Below are positions 8,006 through 18,500 of a DNA stretch of 64,000 nt, piece by piece (the stretch's first letter is position 1; every line of letters begins with the position of its first letter). The notes beneath the pieces are model-generated. The model saw nothing but the letters and a program-made list of their open reading frames with translations, ran no database searches and had not been told where the DNA came from. Source of the DNA: JAHRVQ01 sp047616645 (GTDB lineage: Bacteria > Pseudomonadota > Gammaproteobacteria > Pseudomonadales > Azotimanducaceae); the NCBI GenBank assembly GCA_047616645.1, contig JBLHIH010000001.1:31233-95232 (forward strand). Reading direction: 5' to 3'. Both the position numbers and the translations under genes were made by a program.

Positions 8006-8911
8006 TTACAACCAATCCCGTATAGGAAGGTAGTCATCGTAAAGCGTCGCTTCTGGTGATCCAATCTCGGGTTGCCAGTTGTACTTCCAAATCGCACGGG
8101 GTGGCATCGAAGCTAACACTGATTCAATACGTCGGCCTGACTGAATACCATATCGAGTACCTCTATCTATCGCGAGATTAAATTCGGCGTATCGACCGCG
8201 GCGATAGAGTAAAAACTCTTCGTTTTCCGCGGTGTAAGGCGTGTGGCATCTATTCTCTAATATGGGTTGATAGGCGGGCAGTATGTGATCACCAATACTG
8301 CGAACCATCTCAAAACTTTGCTCAAATCCACCTTCAGTCCAATCATCAAAAAATAACCCGCCTACGCCACGTGCCTCCTTACGGTGATTCAATACAAAAT
8401 AGTTATCACACCAAGATTTTAAGCGAGTATAGACATCTTCACCAAATGGATCACATGCATCTTTAGCAGTTTGATGCCAGTGAATGACATCTTCTCTGAA
8501 TGGATAGTATGGTGTTAAATCAAAGCCACCACCAAAGTGCCACGTATTCTCATCGATGAGAAAAAAACGTAAATTCGCATGAAAGGTGGGCACAAAGGGA
8601 TTTCTTGGGTGCATGATCATTGAGATTGCAGTAGCTTGAAAACCTTTGCCAGCAAGGTGAGGGTTTCGCTCGCTTGCTGCTGCAGGCAAACTGTCTCCAA
8701 GGCTATAGGAAAACTGCACCGCACCGCGCTCAATGTGGGGACCTTTTTCAGGGTTATCAATGATTCTTGGTCGTGAGTGTCCACCATTTTCCTGATGGAT
8801 GTCTTCCATGCTAAAACCAATGCCTCCATCTATTTCACCCAGCACATCACAAATTTTAGTTTGTAAGCTAAAAAAATATTCTTTCACTAGTTCAATGTTG
8901 GGACTGCTCAT
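8006..8911 (-). CDS. hemF: Oxygen-dependent coproporphyrinogen III oxidase
   Basis: A 301-residue enzyme of haem synthesis that converts coproporphyrinogen III to protoporphyrinogen IX using O2, in the cytoplasm. The sequence carries HemF hallmarks: the segment around MIMHPRNPFVPTFHANLRFF, GGGFDLTPYYPF, the LNHRKEARGVGGLFFDD block and YAEFNLAIDRGTRYGIQSGRR. Length matches the family. The start at 8911 is chosen because GGAGGT lies ten bases upstream; an ATG at 8929 has no such site. The gene shows that the organism makes haem aerobically. It is monocistronic and divergent from the CitE-like operon. Confidence 0.95.
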   Translation of the reverse strand: MSSPNIELVKEYFFSLQTKICDVLGEIDGGIGFSMEDIHQENGGHSRPRIIDNPEKGPHIERGAVQFSYSLGDSLPAAASERNPHLAGKGFQATAISMIMHPRNPFVPTFHANLRFFLIDENTWHFGGGFDLTPYYPFREDVIHWHQTAKDACDPFGEDVYTRLKSWCDNYFVLNHRKEARGVGGLFFDDWTEGGFEQSFEMVRSIGDHILPAYQPILENRCHTPYTAENEEFLLYRRGRYAEFNLAIDRGTRYGIQSGRRIESVLASMPPRAIWKYNWQPEIGSPEATLYDDYLPIRDWL

Positions 8912-9083
8912 GAATCTATCTACCTCCATAAAGAATGCGAACCTTACCCACTTCTTGTCCTGAATTGAAGTCCGAAGCTATTGCCTTCGTTCTGAGCATT
9001 TGGGATATTGCATCTCTTAATAATCTTGAAGTAAAACTAATGTCTTATCAGAGCTAATATGAGAGCAACTATAAAGAGCTACC

Positions 9084-10442
9084 ATGAATGATTTAATACT
9101 CGAAAATTTAATGGCGCGTTTAAAGGAAAGCAACAATGCATTTGTTTTGCGCTACAGAGGGTTAGATGAACGTCGTCAACCTGTTCATACGGTTTATGGT
9201 GGCGCGCATTTGTATAAAAGCGGGGCATCAAGGAAACTTGCGATGCTGGCCCAAGGTCATTTTGCTGAATATGCGCAAAATGAAAGAGATCTTGCTCTTG
9301 CCCTGGGCTTTGATATTGAAAATAACGCAATGGGGCGTGGATCTTTAGCTTCGGTATTCAAATTAGTATTTGAGCGAGTGAAGCTCAAATTAGTCAATGA
9401 AGCAGTAGAAGATCACCGCGTTGATTTTGAAGACGGTTATGGCGTTCGCAGTGATGAGGAAGAAGATAGACACGTTGAATCATCGGCTTCTGCAATGGCC
9501 ACGGATATGGCGGAAGCGCTATTGCCGCCTTTTGTGGGTATCAGGATCAAGGCCCTGTCTGAAGAAGCAAAACATCGTTCATTAAGAACCTTGCTACTGT
9601 ATTTGGATACTTTACTTAGTCAAAGTAGTGGTGTGTTACCACCAAACTTTATCGTTACTTTGCCGAAAGTAATATCAATTGAGCAAGTAAATGTTGTATC
9701 GGAATTTCTCGAACACATCGAAAATCAATGGGGACTTGAGGATCAATCTATTCAACTGGAACTGATGTTAGAAAATGTTCAGTGTCTGTTTGATGAGTAT
9801 GGCAGCGTTCTACTGCCGAAGTTTATTGCTGCTGGTAAGGGACGTGTATCTGGCGTGATTTTAGGCACCTTTGATTATACTGCGAGTGGTAACATTGCGG
9901 CACATTACCAAACACATACTCATCCGTCGGCGGATTTTGCTCGTCAGATGATGCTAAGTTGTTTAACAGGCACGGATGTAGCGATGTCCGATGGTATTAC
10001 GAATATTATGCCGATAGCCCCCCATAAGGGAGATCAACTCAGTCAAGAACAGGAAAAAGAAAATTATTCAGTTGTCACTAAGGCATGGAAATTACACTTC
10101 GATAATATTTGTCACTCATTAGAACTGGGTATCTATCAAGGGTGGGATCTTAATCCTGCCCAAATACCGATTAGATATGCTGCGATCTATTATTTTTTTC
10201 TCACCGGTTTAGAGGCCGCTACAAATCGGCTTCGCACATTTATCAACAAAGCAGCACAAGCATCTATGGTGGGTAATACCTTTGACGATGCTGCAACAGG
10301 ACAAGGGCTGGTTAATTTTTTTGTAAATGGCATCAATTGCGGTGCTTTGACCGAGGCAGAAGCGCTAGAAACAGGAATTACTTTAGATGAGTTAAAAAAA
10401 CGCTCATTTAAACTCATCGTTGAAAACAGAATTCGGAATTAA
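9084..10442 (+). CDS. CitE/HpcH-superfamily aldolase-like protein (DUF6986-type)
   Basis: A 452-residue protein. The N-terminal segment PVHTVYGGAHLYKSGASRKL and the DFEDGYG block (about residue 115) are characteristic of the DUF6986-type branch of the citrate-lyase-beta/malyl-CoA-lyase superfamily. The acidic residues that would bind Mg2+ are in DFEDGYG and in LMLENVQC; VSGVILGTFDYTAS is the corresponding barrel strand. Superfamily members cleave or form C-C bonds in malyl-CoA-like compounds, but this branch has no firmly assigned substrate. It is the first gene of an operon: the next gene (acyl-CoA dehydrogenase) starts 2 bp after the stop. The pairing suggests a substrate related to malyl- or methylmalyl-CoA (inference). 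Confidence 0.7.
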   Translation: MNDLILENLMARLKESNNAFVLRYRGLDERRQPVHTVYGGAHLYKSGASRKLAMLAQGHFAEYAQNERDLALALGFDIENNAMGRGSLASVFKLVFERVKLKLVNEAVEDHRVDFEDGYGVRSDEEEDRHVESSASAMATDMAEALLPPFVGIRIKALSEEAKHRSLRTLLLYLDTLLSQSSGVLPPNFIVTLPKVISIEQVNVVSEFLEHIENQWGLEDQSIQLELMLENVQCLFDEYGSVLLPKFIAAGKGRVSGVILGTFDYTASGNIAAHYQTHTHPSADFARQMMLSCLTGTDVAMSDGITNIMPIAPHKGDQLSQEQEKENYSVVTKAWKLHFDNICHSLELGIYQGWDLNPAQIPIRYAAIYYFFLTGLEAATNRLRTFINKAAQASMVGNTFDDAATGQGLVNFFVNGINCGALTEAEALETGITLDELKKRSFKLIVENRIRN

Positions 10443-10444
10443 AC

Positions 10445-12088
10445 ATGAATTATACAAATGCTTTTGAATATTGTGGGGAACTCATTGAAAAAGGTTTGAG
10501 TTATGTAAAGTACAAATCAAGTGGCAAAGAAGGAAATGGTCTTGATGACCACCAACAGGCAATTTACGATTTGTCATTTAGCTATGCCGAATTAAAGGCT
10601 GCGAAAAACTTCCAACAGTTTGCCCAATCTAAAAGTGAAAGAGAGCAAGCATTGGCAAACGTTTTTGCTGCAGATGTCATTACACAGATATTGAGTAGAT
10701 TAAAAAGAGCGCCGCAAGATATTGGTTTGAGTTCTTTAGATTTTGAAGGGAAGGATTTTGAAGGGAAGGACGCAAAAAACGAAAGCGTCGTACGCAATTT
10801 TATCAGTCAGCATCTATCTAGTGATTATTTAGGTGCCTTGGGTTCAGAATTATCAAATAACGAAGGTAATCTAGGGGATCGAGGTCTTGATGAAGAAAAA
10901 CAGCTTATGGCGGATACTTTTCACCAATTTGGAATAGATCTTGTAGAACCCTTTGCGGAAAGAATACATCGAGAAGATTTGATGATACCCGATTCCATTC
11001 TTGACGGATTAAAAGAACTTGGGTGTTTCGGTCTATCGGTTCCTGAACGGTTTGGTGGACTTTTACCCAACGATAAAGAAGATAGTCTCGGTATGATTGT
11101 TGTGACAGAAGAATTATCGAGAAGCTCGCTCGCTGGTGCAGGAAGTCTTATCACTCGGCCCGAAATTATGGCGAGAGCACTGTTGGAAGGAGGCACAGAT
11201 GAACAACAAAAAAACTGGCTACCAAAACTCGCCCTAGGTGAGCCCCTCTGTGGTATTGCCATTACGGAACCTGACTATGGTTCAGATGTTGCCTCTATAC
11301 GCCTTCAAGGAACAGAAGTTGAAGGAGGATGGCTACTAAATGGGGCTAAGACCTGGAGCACCTTCGCAGGGAAAGCGGGTGTCTTGTTGACATTGGCGCG
11401 AACAAACAATGATCTGACACTTGGGCACCGTGGATTAAGTCTATTTATGGTGGAAAAACCCTCTACAAATGATCATAAATTCGATGTTGTACAAGATGAT
11501 GGTGGTCGTTTATCCGGTGTGGCTATCCCGACAGTTGCCTACCGTGGTATGCATTCATATCAACTTTTCTTCGATAATTTTTTTATTCCAAGTTCCAACT
11601 TATTAGGTGGAGAAAAAGGTCTTGGCAAAGGTTTCTACTATACTATGCGTGGGTTTATGGGAGGTAGAATACAAACTGCCGCTAGGGCATGTGGCGTGAT
11701 GCAGGCTGCGTTTGATGCTGCCGTTGTTTATGCAAATGACCGCAAGGTTTTTGGCAAGACCATCGCCAGCTACCAACTGACCCAATGCAAAATAGCGAGG
11801 ATGGCAGCTTACTTAGCTGGATGTAGACAGTATACTTACGCTATAGGGCGATTGATGGACAAAAGTGAAGGTCAGACAGAAGTAAGTCTTGTCAAGTTAT
11901 TGGCTTGTAAAACGGCGGAATGGTTAACTCGAGAAGCCATGCAAATACACGGTGGCATGGGTTATGCGGAAGAATCGGCGGTGAGTCGATATTGGTTGGA
12001 TGCGCGGGTACTCTCCATATTCGAGGGCACAGAGGAAACACTTGCCTTAAAAGTCATCGGACGTCATTTGGTAGAGAATTCACTATAG
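10445..12088 (+). CDS. Acyl-CoA dehydrogenase with N-terminal extension, methylsuccinyl-CoA dehydrogenase-like
   Basis: A 547-residue flavoprotein. Residues ~155-547 form the ACAD fold: AITEPDYGSDVAS, the FAD/substrate segment GAKTWSTF, GGRIQTAARACGVMQAAFD, QIHGGMGYAEES and IFEGTEETLALK at the end. An extra ~150 residues precede the fold. That length, and blocks such as GHRGLSLFMVEKP and AYRGMHSY, resemble (2S)-methylsuccinyl-CoA dehydrogenase of the ethylmalonyl-CoA pathway; I judge this from memory of the family, not from an alignment. No crotonyl-CoA carboxylase or mutase gene is in the window. A perfect 15-bp tandem duplication (10741-10770) doubles FEGKD in the N-terminal extension. Probably co-transcribed with the aldolase gene upstream. 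Confidence 0.8.
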   Translation: MNYTNAFEYCGELIEKGLSYVKYKSSGKEGNGLDDHQQAIYDLSFSYAELKAAKNFQQFAQSKSEREQALANVFAADVITQILSRLKRAPQDIGLSSLDFEGKDFEGKDAKNESVVRNFISQHLSSDYLGALGSELSNNEGNLGDRGLDEEKQLMADTFHQFGIDLVEPFAERIHREDLMIPDSILDGLKELGCFGLSVPERFGGLLPNDKEDSLGMIVVTEELSRSSLAGAGSLITRPEIMARALLEGGTDEQQKNWLPKLALGEPLCGIAITEPDYGSDVASIRLQGTEVEGGWLLNGAKTWSTFAGKAGVLLTLARTNNDLTLGHRGLSLFMVEKPSTNDHKFDVVQDDGGRLSGVAIPTVAYRGMHSYQLFFDNFFIPSSNLLGGEKGLGKGFYYTMRGFMGGRIQTAARACGVMQAAFDAAVVYANDRKVFGKTIASYQLTQCKIARMAAYLAGCRQYTYAIGRLMDKSEGQTEVSLVKLLACKTAEWLTREAMQIHGGMGYAEESAVSRYWLDARVLSIFEGTEETLALKVIGRHLVENSL

Positions 12089-12154
12089 TGATGGCACTAG
12101 CGTTATAGGATGAGATTTCATTATAATGCTGATATTAAAAATTAGGGGTAGAAC

Positions 12155-13369
12155 ATGGATCTGAGTTTCAGCAAAGAAGATTTTGAATTCCAACAGGAAG
12201 TACGTGATTGGATAAAAGAAAACTATCCAGAAGAAATGAAAGCTCGGCACAATCGTAGTGCTAATGGCCACCTTGAAAAAGAGGATCACGTTTATTGGCA
12301 GCAGGCGCTGTATAAAAGAGGTTGGGCAGGATTAAATTGGCCAGCTGAGTTTGGTGGTCCTGATTTTACAGCGACTCAGCGTTATCTTTACGATTTAGAA
12401 ATGTCTGCTGCCCATACTTTACATGTGCTGCCCTTCGGTATGTCTATGGTCGCGCCTGTGATCATGAAGTACGGCACCAAAGAGCAACAAGATAAGTACT
12501 TGCCAGATATATTAACTAGCCGAGTTTGGTGGTGTCAGGGTTATTCCGAACCAGGCTCAGGATCGGATTTAGCCTCTTTGAGAACCAAAGCAGTTCGAGA
12601 TGGTGATGATTACATTATTAATGGTAGTAAAACCTGGAATACCCTCGGTCAATACGCTGACATGATATTTTGTTTGGTGAGAACTAGTGACGAAGAAATT
12701 CGTCAGAAGGGAATATCCTTCTTACTGATCGACATGAAATCCCCTGGCATTGAAGTGCGCCCTATAATTACTATCGATGGACCGCCAGAGGGTAGACAGG
12801 AAATTAACGAAATTCATTTTACCGATGTGCGAGTGCCGGTCGAAAACTGCATTGGCGAGGAGGGTAAAGGTTGGACTTACGCTAAGTACCTGCTCGAATT
12901 TGAACGTGGAAATGCCTATTCACATGGTCTAAAGGCAGGTTTGGCCTCTTTGAAGTCTATCGCAGCTACTGAAAAAGGCTCTGATGGATTGGCATTAACT
13001 GAAGATGAATCTTTTCAGGCAAAATTAAGTACAGTAGAAATTGAAATCCACGCTATGGAATTCACTGAACTTCGAATACTCAGCAGTTTATCCGCAGGAA
13101 AAAATGTTGGGCCGGAGTCTTCTCTCTTGAAATGTCGAGGAACAGAAATACAACAATCCTTGACTGAATTGATGGTTGAAGCTGTGGGTAACTATGCTGT
13201 TCCTTTTGATAATACCGGCTCTTTAAAAGGCATTAACTTTGATCCAATTGGACCAGAGTACGCGAGCAGTGCATCACCAAGTTATTTCAATACTCGCAAA
13301 GTATCTATTTACGCCGGTTCGAATGAAATACAAAGAAACATCATGGCGAAAATGGTATTGGGTCTATAA
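12155..13369 (+). CDS. Acyl-CoA dehydrogenase
   Basis: A 404-residue ACAD of standard length. The motifs are WCQGYSEPGSGSDLASL, NGSKTWNTLGQYAD, the family's mid-domain EGKGWTYAKYLLEFER and the C-terminal IYAGSNEIQRNIMAKMVLG. The FAD-binding and acyl-CoA pockets are therefore complete. The NWPAEFGG and EPGSGSDLA wording is that of the branch that includes PimC/FadE-type dehydrogenases acting on dicarboxylyl-, aromatic- or steroid-side-chain CoA esters; substrate unknown. ATG at 12155 follows AGGGGTAGAAC. The gene lies 66 bp after the preceding dehydrogenase and 8 bp before the next gene, so all four genes probably form one operon. Confidence 0.85.
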   Translation: MDLSFSKEDFEFQQEVRDWIKENYPEEMKARHNRSANGHLEKEDHVYWQQALYKRGWAGLNWPAEFGGPDFTATQRYLYDLEMSAAHTLHVLPFGMSMVAPVIMKYGTKEQQDKYLPDILTSRVWWCQGYSEPGSGSDLASLRTKAVRDGDDYIINGSKTWNTLGQYADMIFCLVRTSDEEIRQKGISFLLIDMKSPGIEVRPIITIDGPPEGRQEINEIHFTDVRVPVENCIGEEGKGWTYAKYLLEFERGNAYSHGLKAGLASLKSIAATEKGSDGLALTEDESFQAKLSTVEIEIHAMEFTELRILSSLSAGKNVGPESSLLKCRGTEIQQSLTELMVEAVGNYAVPFDNTGSLKGINFDPIGPEYASSASPSYFNTRKVSIYAGSNEIQRNIMAKMVLGL

Positions 13370-13377
13370 AAAGACGA

Positions 13378-14406
13378 TTGGGAAAAGTGCTTAAGCTCGG
13401 TGTACTCGATCAATCGCCAATTCGCTCAAGCGGCACGGCAGCAGATGCCCTTAATGAGAGCGTTAGACTCGCACAGTTGGCTGAATCATTGGGCTATGAC
13501 CGTTATTGGGTCGCAGAGCACCATGGTTCTAACAGTTTTGCGGGTTCTTCTCCAGAAGTGCTTATTAGTCGAATCGCCGCCCTAACCCACACAATACGCG
13601 TTGGTTCGGGCGGTGTAATGCTGCCTCATTACAGCCCATATAAAGTTGCAGAAAATTTTAATCTCTTAGAAACAATGTATCCTGGGAGAATTGATTTAGG
13701 TATTGGCAGGGCACCTGGCAGTGATATGCAAACATCACAAGCCTTATCCTACGGCTCTCAAATTGGCGTCGAATATTTCCCCAATAAAGTTGCTGATTTA
13801 AAGGCATTTATCGCAGGTGAACCCGGGATTACCAAGGGCTTAGAGAATGTCATGGCCAAGCCAAGACAGAATTCTTCACCAGAAATATGGATGCTGGGAT
13901 CCAGCGAGCAAAGTGCGCTATATGCTGCACATTTTGAATTACCGTATTCCTTTGCCCATTTTATTGCCCCGGATCAGAGTCAGCTTTGTATCTCACAATA
14001 TTATGATTCCTGTAAACAATCAGGCGTAAAGCCACGGGTAAATCTTGGCGTATTTGTACTTTGCGCTGAAACCGAAGAAAAAGCCAAAGCACTGGCTGCA
14101 TGTCGAGATCTGTGGAGATTAAGATTCGAAAAGGGTGACCCCGGTCCGTGTCCTTCAATTGAAGAAGCGCGTGATTATCCTTATACCGATGCGGAGAGAG
14201 AAAGACTAGACCGTCGTAACACCATTGCTGGAACCCCAGAAACTGTTAGAAAACAACTTGAAGCATTAGCCGCTGCGCATCAGGTTGAAGAGTTGGTCGT
14301 TGTGACTATTTGTCACGACTTTGACGATAGGGCGAGCTCTTACAAATTGCTGGCTGATGCTTTTGGACTATCTACTACACTATCTACTACACTATCTACT
14401 ACTTAA
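13378..14406 (+). CDS. LLM-class flavin-dependent oxidoreductase (luciferase-like)
   Basis: A 342-residue protein with the bacterial-luciferase-like TIM barrel: LGVLDQSPIRSSGTAADAL at the N-terminus, RYWVAEHHG, RIGSGGVMLPHYSPYKVAE (seen here as RVGSGG...), YPGRIDLGIGRAPGSD and IAGTPETVRKQLEAL. This is the MsnO8-like/YhbW subgroup. Members use reduced FMN with O2 on small organic substrates; the specific substrate is unknown. The start is TTG at 13378 or GTG at 13387. The C-terminus is a tandem LSTT x3 tail from a 12-bp repeat. Last gene of the CoA-catabolism operon, converging on the leucine-dehydrogenase-type gene with a 4-bp overlap. Confidence 0.85.
   Translation: MGKVLKLGVLDQSPIRSSGTAADALNESVRLAQLAESLGYDRYWVAEHHGSNSFAGSSPEVLISRIAALTHTIRVGSGGVMLPHYSPYKVAENFNLLETMYPGRIDLGIGRAPGSDMQTSQALSYGSQIGVEYFPNKVADLKAFIAGEPGITKGLENVMAKPRQNSSPEIWMLGSSEQSALYAAHFELPYSFAHFIAPDQSQLCISQYYDSCKQSGVKPRVNLGVFVLCAETEEKAKALAACRDLWRLRFEKGDPGPCPSIEEARDYPYTDAERERLDRRNTIAGTPETVRKQLEALAAAHQVEELVVVTICHDFDDRASSYKLLADAFGLSTTLSTTLSTT
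14368..14403 (+). repeat. 12-bp tandem repeat, three copies, at the 3' end of the LLM gene
   Basis: Unit CTATCTACTACA occurs at 14368-14379 and 14380-14391, with a third copy differing in the last base at 14392-14403. It is in frame and encodes LSTT repeated three times just before the stop codon. Copy number could vary by replication slippage without breaking the frame. Confidence 0.95.
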
Positions 14407-15506
14407 CCAATTGCACTATAGATCTCAGTGTTATGCGAGTGATGCAAGAATCGCATCTCGGCCAATTTATCTGCCATTGATTGGGTCGACGCTTTTTGAT
14501 CTTCTGACATCATAAAGATATCGTGTAAAGTCGTACCAATTCCCTCTATATGACTCATCACCTTTGAATGATCATATCCTTCTCTTTCATAGAATATATC
14601 GATAATACCACCGGCGTTAATAACATAATCTGGTGCATAAACGATGCCCTTATGGAAAAGATAATCTCCTGCGCTTTGAGTAGACAATTGGTTGTTAGCT
14701 GCACCTGCTACAATCGGCGCTTGTAAATCGACTAGGGAGTTCATATTTAATGCACCTCCCAAAGCACAGGGTGAATAAACCTCCATAGCTTGTTTATGTA
14801 TGTCCTCGTTTGCTATCGGTGTTACGTCAAGTTCGTTAAGAATACGATCTATGGCAGGCTGAAACATGTCAGAAACCATCACTTTTGCGCCAGCATCCAC
14901 CAACATTTTGGATAGATTACGTCCGACATTACCCACGCCCTGCACTGCTACTCTGATATCACTCAGGTCGTTACTTCCGAATTTGTGTTGTAGACTTGCT
15001 TTGATACCAACGAATACACCATAGGCAGTCATGGGTGAGGGATCTCCACTGGCTTCACTACCATCATTCAGCTTTTTATTCTGTACGCCTGCAATATAGG
15101 ATGTCTCGCGTGCCATGACCCTAATATCGCCAACGCTGGTACCAGAGTCTTCTGCGGTAATATATCGACCTTGAAGCGATTCGATGAACTTCCCCATGGC
15201 TTGAATTAAAGCTTTTGTTTTCATTACTTTAGGATCTGCAATAATAACGGCCTTACCTCCGCCAAGGGCGAGGTTTGCCAAAGCAGACTTATATGTCATG
15301 CCCCTAGACAACCTAAGGACGTCAGTAATAGCATCCTCTTCAGACTTATATGGCCAAATGCGGCAACCACCCAGTGCCGGGCCCAGGTTGGAATTATGGA
15401 TGGCAATAAAGGCGAGTAAACCTGAATTTTTATCAAAACAGCGTAAAACTGTTTCATGCTTATCAAAATCTTCATGGAGTGAGACATCGATTTCTGTAAC
15501 TTTCAT
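14403..15506 (-). CDS. Glu/Leu/Phe/Val dehydrogenase family, leucine dehydrogenase-like
   Basis: A 367-residue NAD-linked amino-acid dehydrogenase. The substrate domain has SNLGPALGGCR and the catalytic-Lys region LALGGGKAVI; the Rossmann domain has VAVQGVGNVGRNL, and C-terminal NAGGIIDIFYE completes the fold. The length (~365) and the GGGKAVI/AEDSGTSVGD wording match leucine/valine dehydrogenases rather than the longer glutamate enzymes. It would oxidatively deaminate branched-chain amino acids to 2-oxo acids. ATG 15506 is chosen, with AGGA nine bases upstream. It lies 33 bp downstream of the indolepyruvate oxidoreductase gene on the same strand, so a shared amino-acid catabolic role is likely. 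Confidence 0.85.
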   Translation of the reverse strand: MKVTEIDVSLHEDFDKHETVLRCFDKNSGLLAFIAIHNSNLGPALGGCRIWPYKSEEDAITDVLRLSRGMTYKSALANLALGGGKAVIIADPKVMKTKALIQAMGKFIESLQGRYITAEDSGTSVGDIRVMARETSYIAGVQNKKLNDGSEASGDPSPMTAYGVFVGIKASLQHKFGSNDLSDIRVAVQGVGNVGRNLSKMLVDAGAKVMVSDMFQPAIDRILNELDVTPIANEDIHKQAMEVYSPCALGGALNMNSLVDLQAPIVAGAANNQLSTQSAGDYLFHKGIVYAPDYVINAGGIIDIFYEREGYDHSKVMSHIEGIGTTLHDIFMMSEDQKASTQSMADKLAEMRFLHHSHNTEIYSAIG

Positions 15507-15538
15507 AAGTCTAATTCCTAACAAATCTATTTTTCAAA

Positions 15539-18500
15539 TTAAGCTGCATGTGGATCCATTATTTTTACTGGTTCAGGTTGAGATGTTAACTTAGTCAGTA
15601 AATGTTCTTCTTCGATCTGCGTTAATCGAGCATTTTCGTGTTTGATGTATCCGTATCCTCGAATTTTTTGAGGTAACTCAAGAAGTGCTAAGGCGATGTG
15701 ATGATTGTCCTTAGAAACCCATTTTTCACACAAACGAATAATATTTTCGTAACGCAGAATTAACTGCCGCTCGATCTTCCTATCTTCTGTATACCCAAAA
15801 GGATCTAAACTGCTTCCTCTCAAGAATTTGAATTTTGCTAACAAGTTAAATGCAGGCAACATCCACGCGCCAAAAGTTATTTTCCTAGGTAAGCCAGAAT
15901 GCTTATCAATTGGTGCAATCACTGGGGGTGCCAAATGGAACGTCAGCTTATAATTCCCTTCAAATTGCTGATCTAGGGATTGTTTGAATTCTGGCTCACT
16001 GTAGAGCCGGGCAACTTCATACTCGTCTTTATAAGCTAAAACTTTACTGTAGTTAACTGCTAACGCTTTAGTGAGCTCGGGATTATTATATTCAGCAAAG
16101 GCCTCTACTGTAGATTGATACTTAGCCGCAAGGTCTTGATTTTGATATTCTGAAAGATAGTTTGATCGGTCTTGAATGATTTCATCAAGGTTGGATAATA
16201 CCTTTTTAGCCTCGGGCTTAAATTGCACCAGTTGAGGTGCATGGGCTCTTAGCCTGCCAAGATTAAAAGCCTTTTCGTTTTCTTTTATTGAAATACCATT
16301 TAGATGAATTGCTTCGTAAATCGCATTTGATGAGATAGGAATCAGACCTTTTTGAAAAGCAAATCCAGCAAGGAAAATATTTGAGGCCATCGAAGCTCCC
16401 AACAATTCTTCAACTGCCTGGCTTGAATTGATAAAGAAGGTATTGTCTTTTCCTGTACATTCTTGAATAATTTCTTTCATTGAATTAGCAGGAAACTTAG
16501 TATCGGGATCCCGAGTAAAGTCAGCCGTCATTGCTCTGTGATCATTAACAACTGCATGAGCTTGATCTCGATTAACTTTAACCATGGCGTCATTTGCAGA
16601 CGCCACGACTAAGTCACAACCCAAAACCAATCTTGCTCCCCCTGCAGCTATTCTTGTTGCATATATGTCTTCAGGACTCCTCGCTATTTGAAGATGGGTT
16701 ATCACGGCGCCAAACTTCTGAGCGAGTCCTGCCATATCCAATACGGACGCACCTTTGTTTTCAATATGTGCCGCCATGCCTAATATTGCACCGAGAGTGG
16801 TAACACCTGTTCCACCAACACCCGCTAAGACAATGCCGTAAGGTATATCTACATCGGGTAATTTCGGTTCTGGAAGTATTGTAAAGTCAAACTCTTGAGG
16901 AACTGGTGTCTTAATTTTCCCGCCTTTGACTGATACGAAGCTTGGGCAGAAACCTTTTACACAACTCATATCCTTGTTGCAGCTTGATTGCTCGATTTTT
17001 CGTTTTCGTCCATATTCTGTTTCAACGGCGGATACAGACAGGCAATTTGAGGCAACGCCACAATCACCGCAACCCTCGCACACTTTCTCATTGATAAAAG
17101 GGCGGATATCGGGATCAACCATTGCACCACGTTTGCGTAACCGGCGTTTTTCTGCAGCGCAGGTCTGATGATATATTAGGATTGAGGTTCCTGCCCGCTT
17201 TCTCATTTCAGTCTGAACTGCATCTAGATCATCTCGGTGATGAAATGTTGTGCCAGAAGGAAAATCAGTCTCATCATATTTATCAAGATCATCACTCACA
17301 ACAACAATGCTTGCTATACCTTCCCCATCTAATTGATGTGACATCAATTCAACTGTGAGTTGTCCATCAACGGCTTGGCCGCCAGTCATAGCTACTGCAT
17401 CATTAAAAAGTATTTTATAGGTGATATTGACCTTAGAGGCGATCGCCGCGCGAATTGCCAGTAAGCCAGAATGGAAATAAGTCCCATCTCCAAGGTTTTG
17501 AAAAACATGTTTCGTCTCTGTAAATGGCGCCTGACCTATCCATGTTGCACCTTCGCCCCCCATTTGCGTAAAAGTATCGGTTTCTCGATCCATCCATGTC
17601 GCCATATAATGACAACCGATACCACCCATAGCACGGCTACCTTTAGGAACAACCGTTGATGTATTGTGTGGGCAGCCAGAACAGAAATGTGGGATTCTCT
17701 CGACAATATCTTTAGGCCGATTTAGAAATCGTTCTTTCTCAGTCAGGAACGCGAGGCGTTCCTCTATCTTCTCGCTGGTAAAAAATTGTGTCAGCCTACC
17801 TGCTATAACTCGCGCAATAACGGCAGGTGTTAGTTCTCCAGTTGCTGGTAATAACCACTTGCCAGTTTCATCTTTTTTACCGACTACTGTTGGTCTGTCT
17901 TCGGAATTCCAGTTATATAACATGCTGGTCAGTTGGTCTTCTATCAATCCACGTTTCTCTTCTACAACCACTACCTCATCAAGACCATGGGCAAATTCGT
18001 GAATGCCTTCGGGTTCAAGAGGCCAGGACATGCCAACTTTGAATAATCTCAAGCCGACTTCTTGTGCTAAAGATTCATCTATTCCTAAATCCTGTAGGGC
18101 TTGAAGGACATCTAAATAGGATTTCCCACAAGAGATAAGGCCTATCCTAGAATTGGGACCGTCGAGTGTTATCTTATTCAGTTTGTTTAATCGTGCAAAA
18201 TCCAGAACTGCCGTTAGTTTTTCATTGTGTAACCTGAGTTCTTGCTCTAGTGGTTTATCAGGCCAACGGGAATGTAAATCCGGTGCTTCTGAATCGGGAT
18301 AAGCTATTTGAATTCGACTGGTATCAATATTGGTAGAAAAAGAGGCATCGACGGTTTCAGCAATTGTTTTTAAGGCGACCCAACATCCACTGTAACGTGA
18401 TAGTGCCCAGCCATAGAGGCCAAGATCAATAATTTCTTGCACACCTGATGGGTTCAAAACAGGGATCATTGCGTCAACAAAGGCATATTCGGTTTGATGG

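Noticed and set aside
10921..11262. 113-codon minus-strand frame inside the acyl-CoA dehydrogenase
   Set aside because: Complementary to a strong coding region; composition fits a shadow frame.
14368..14403. CRISPR-like or satellite array
   Set aside because: Only three 12-bp units without spacers, inside a gene and in frame.
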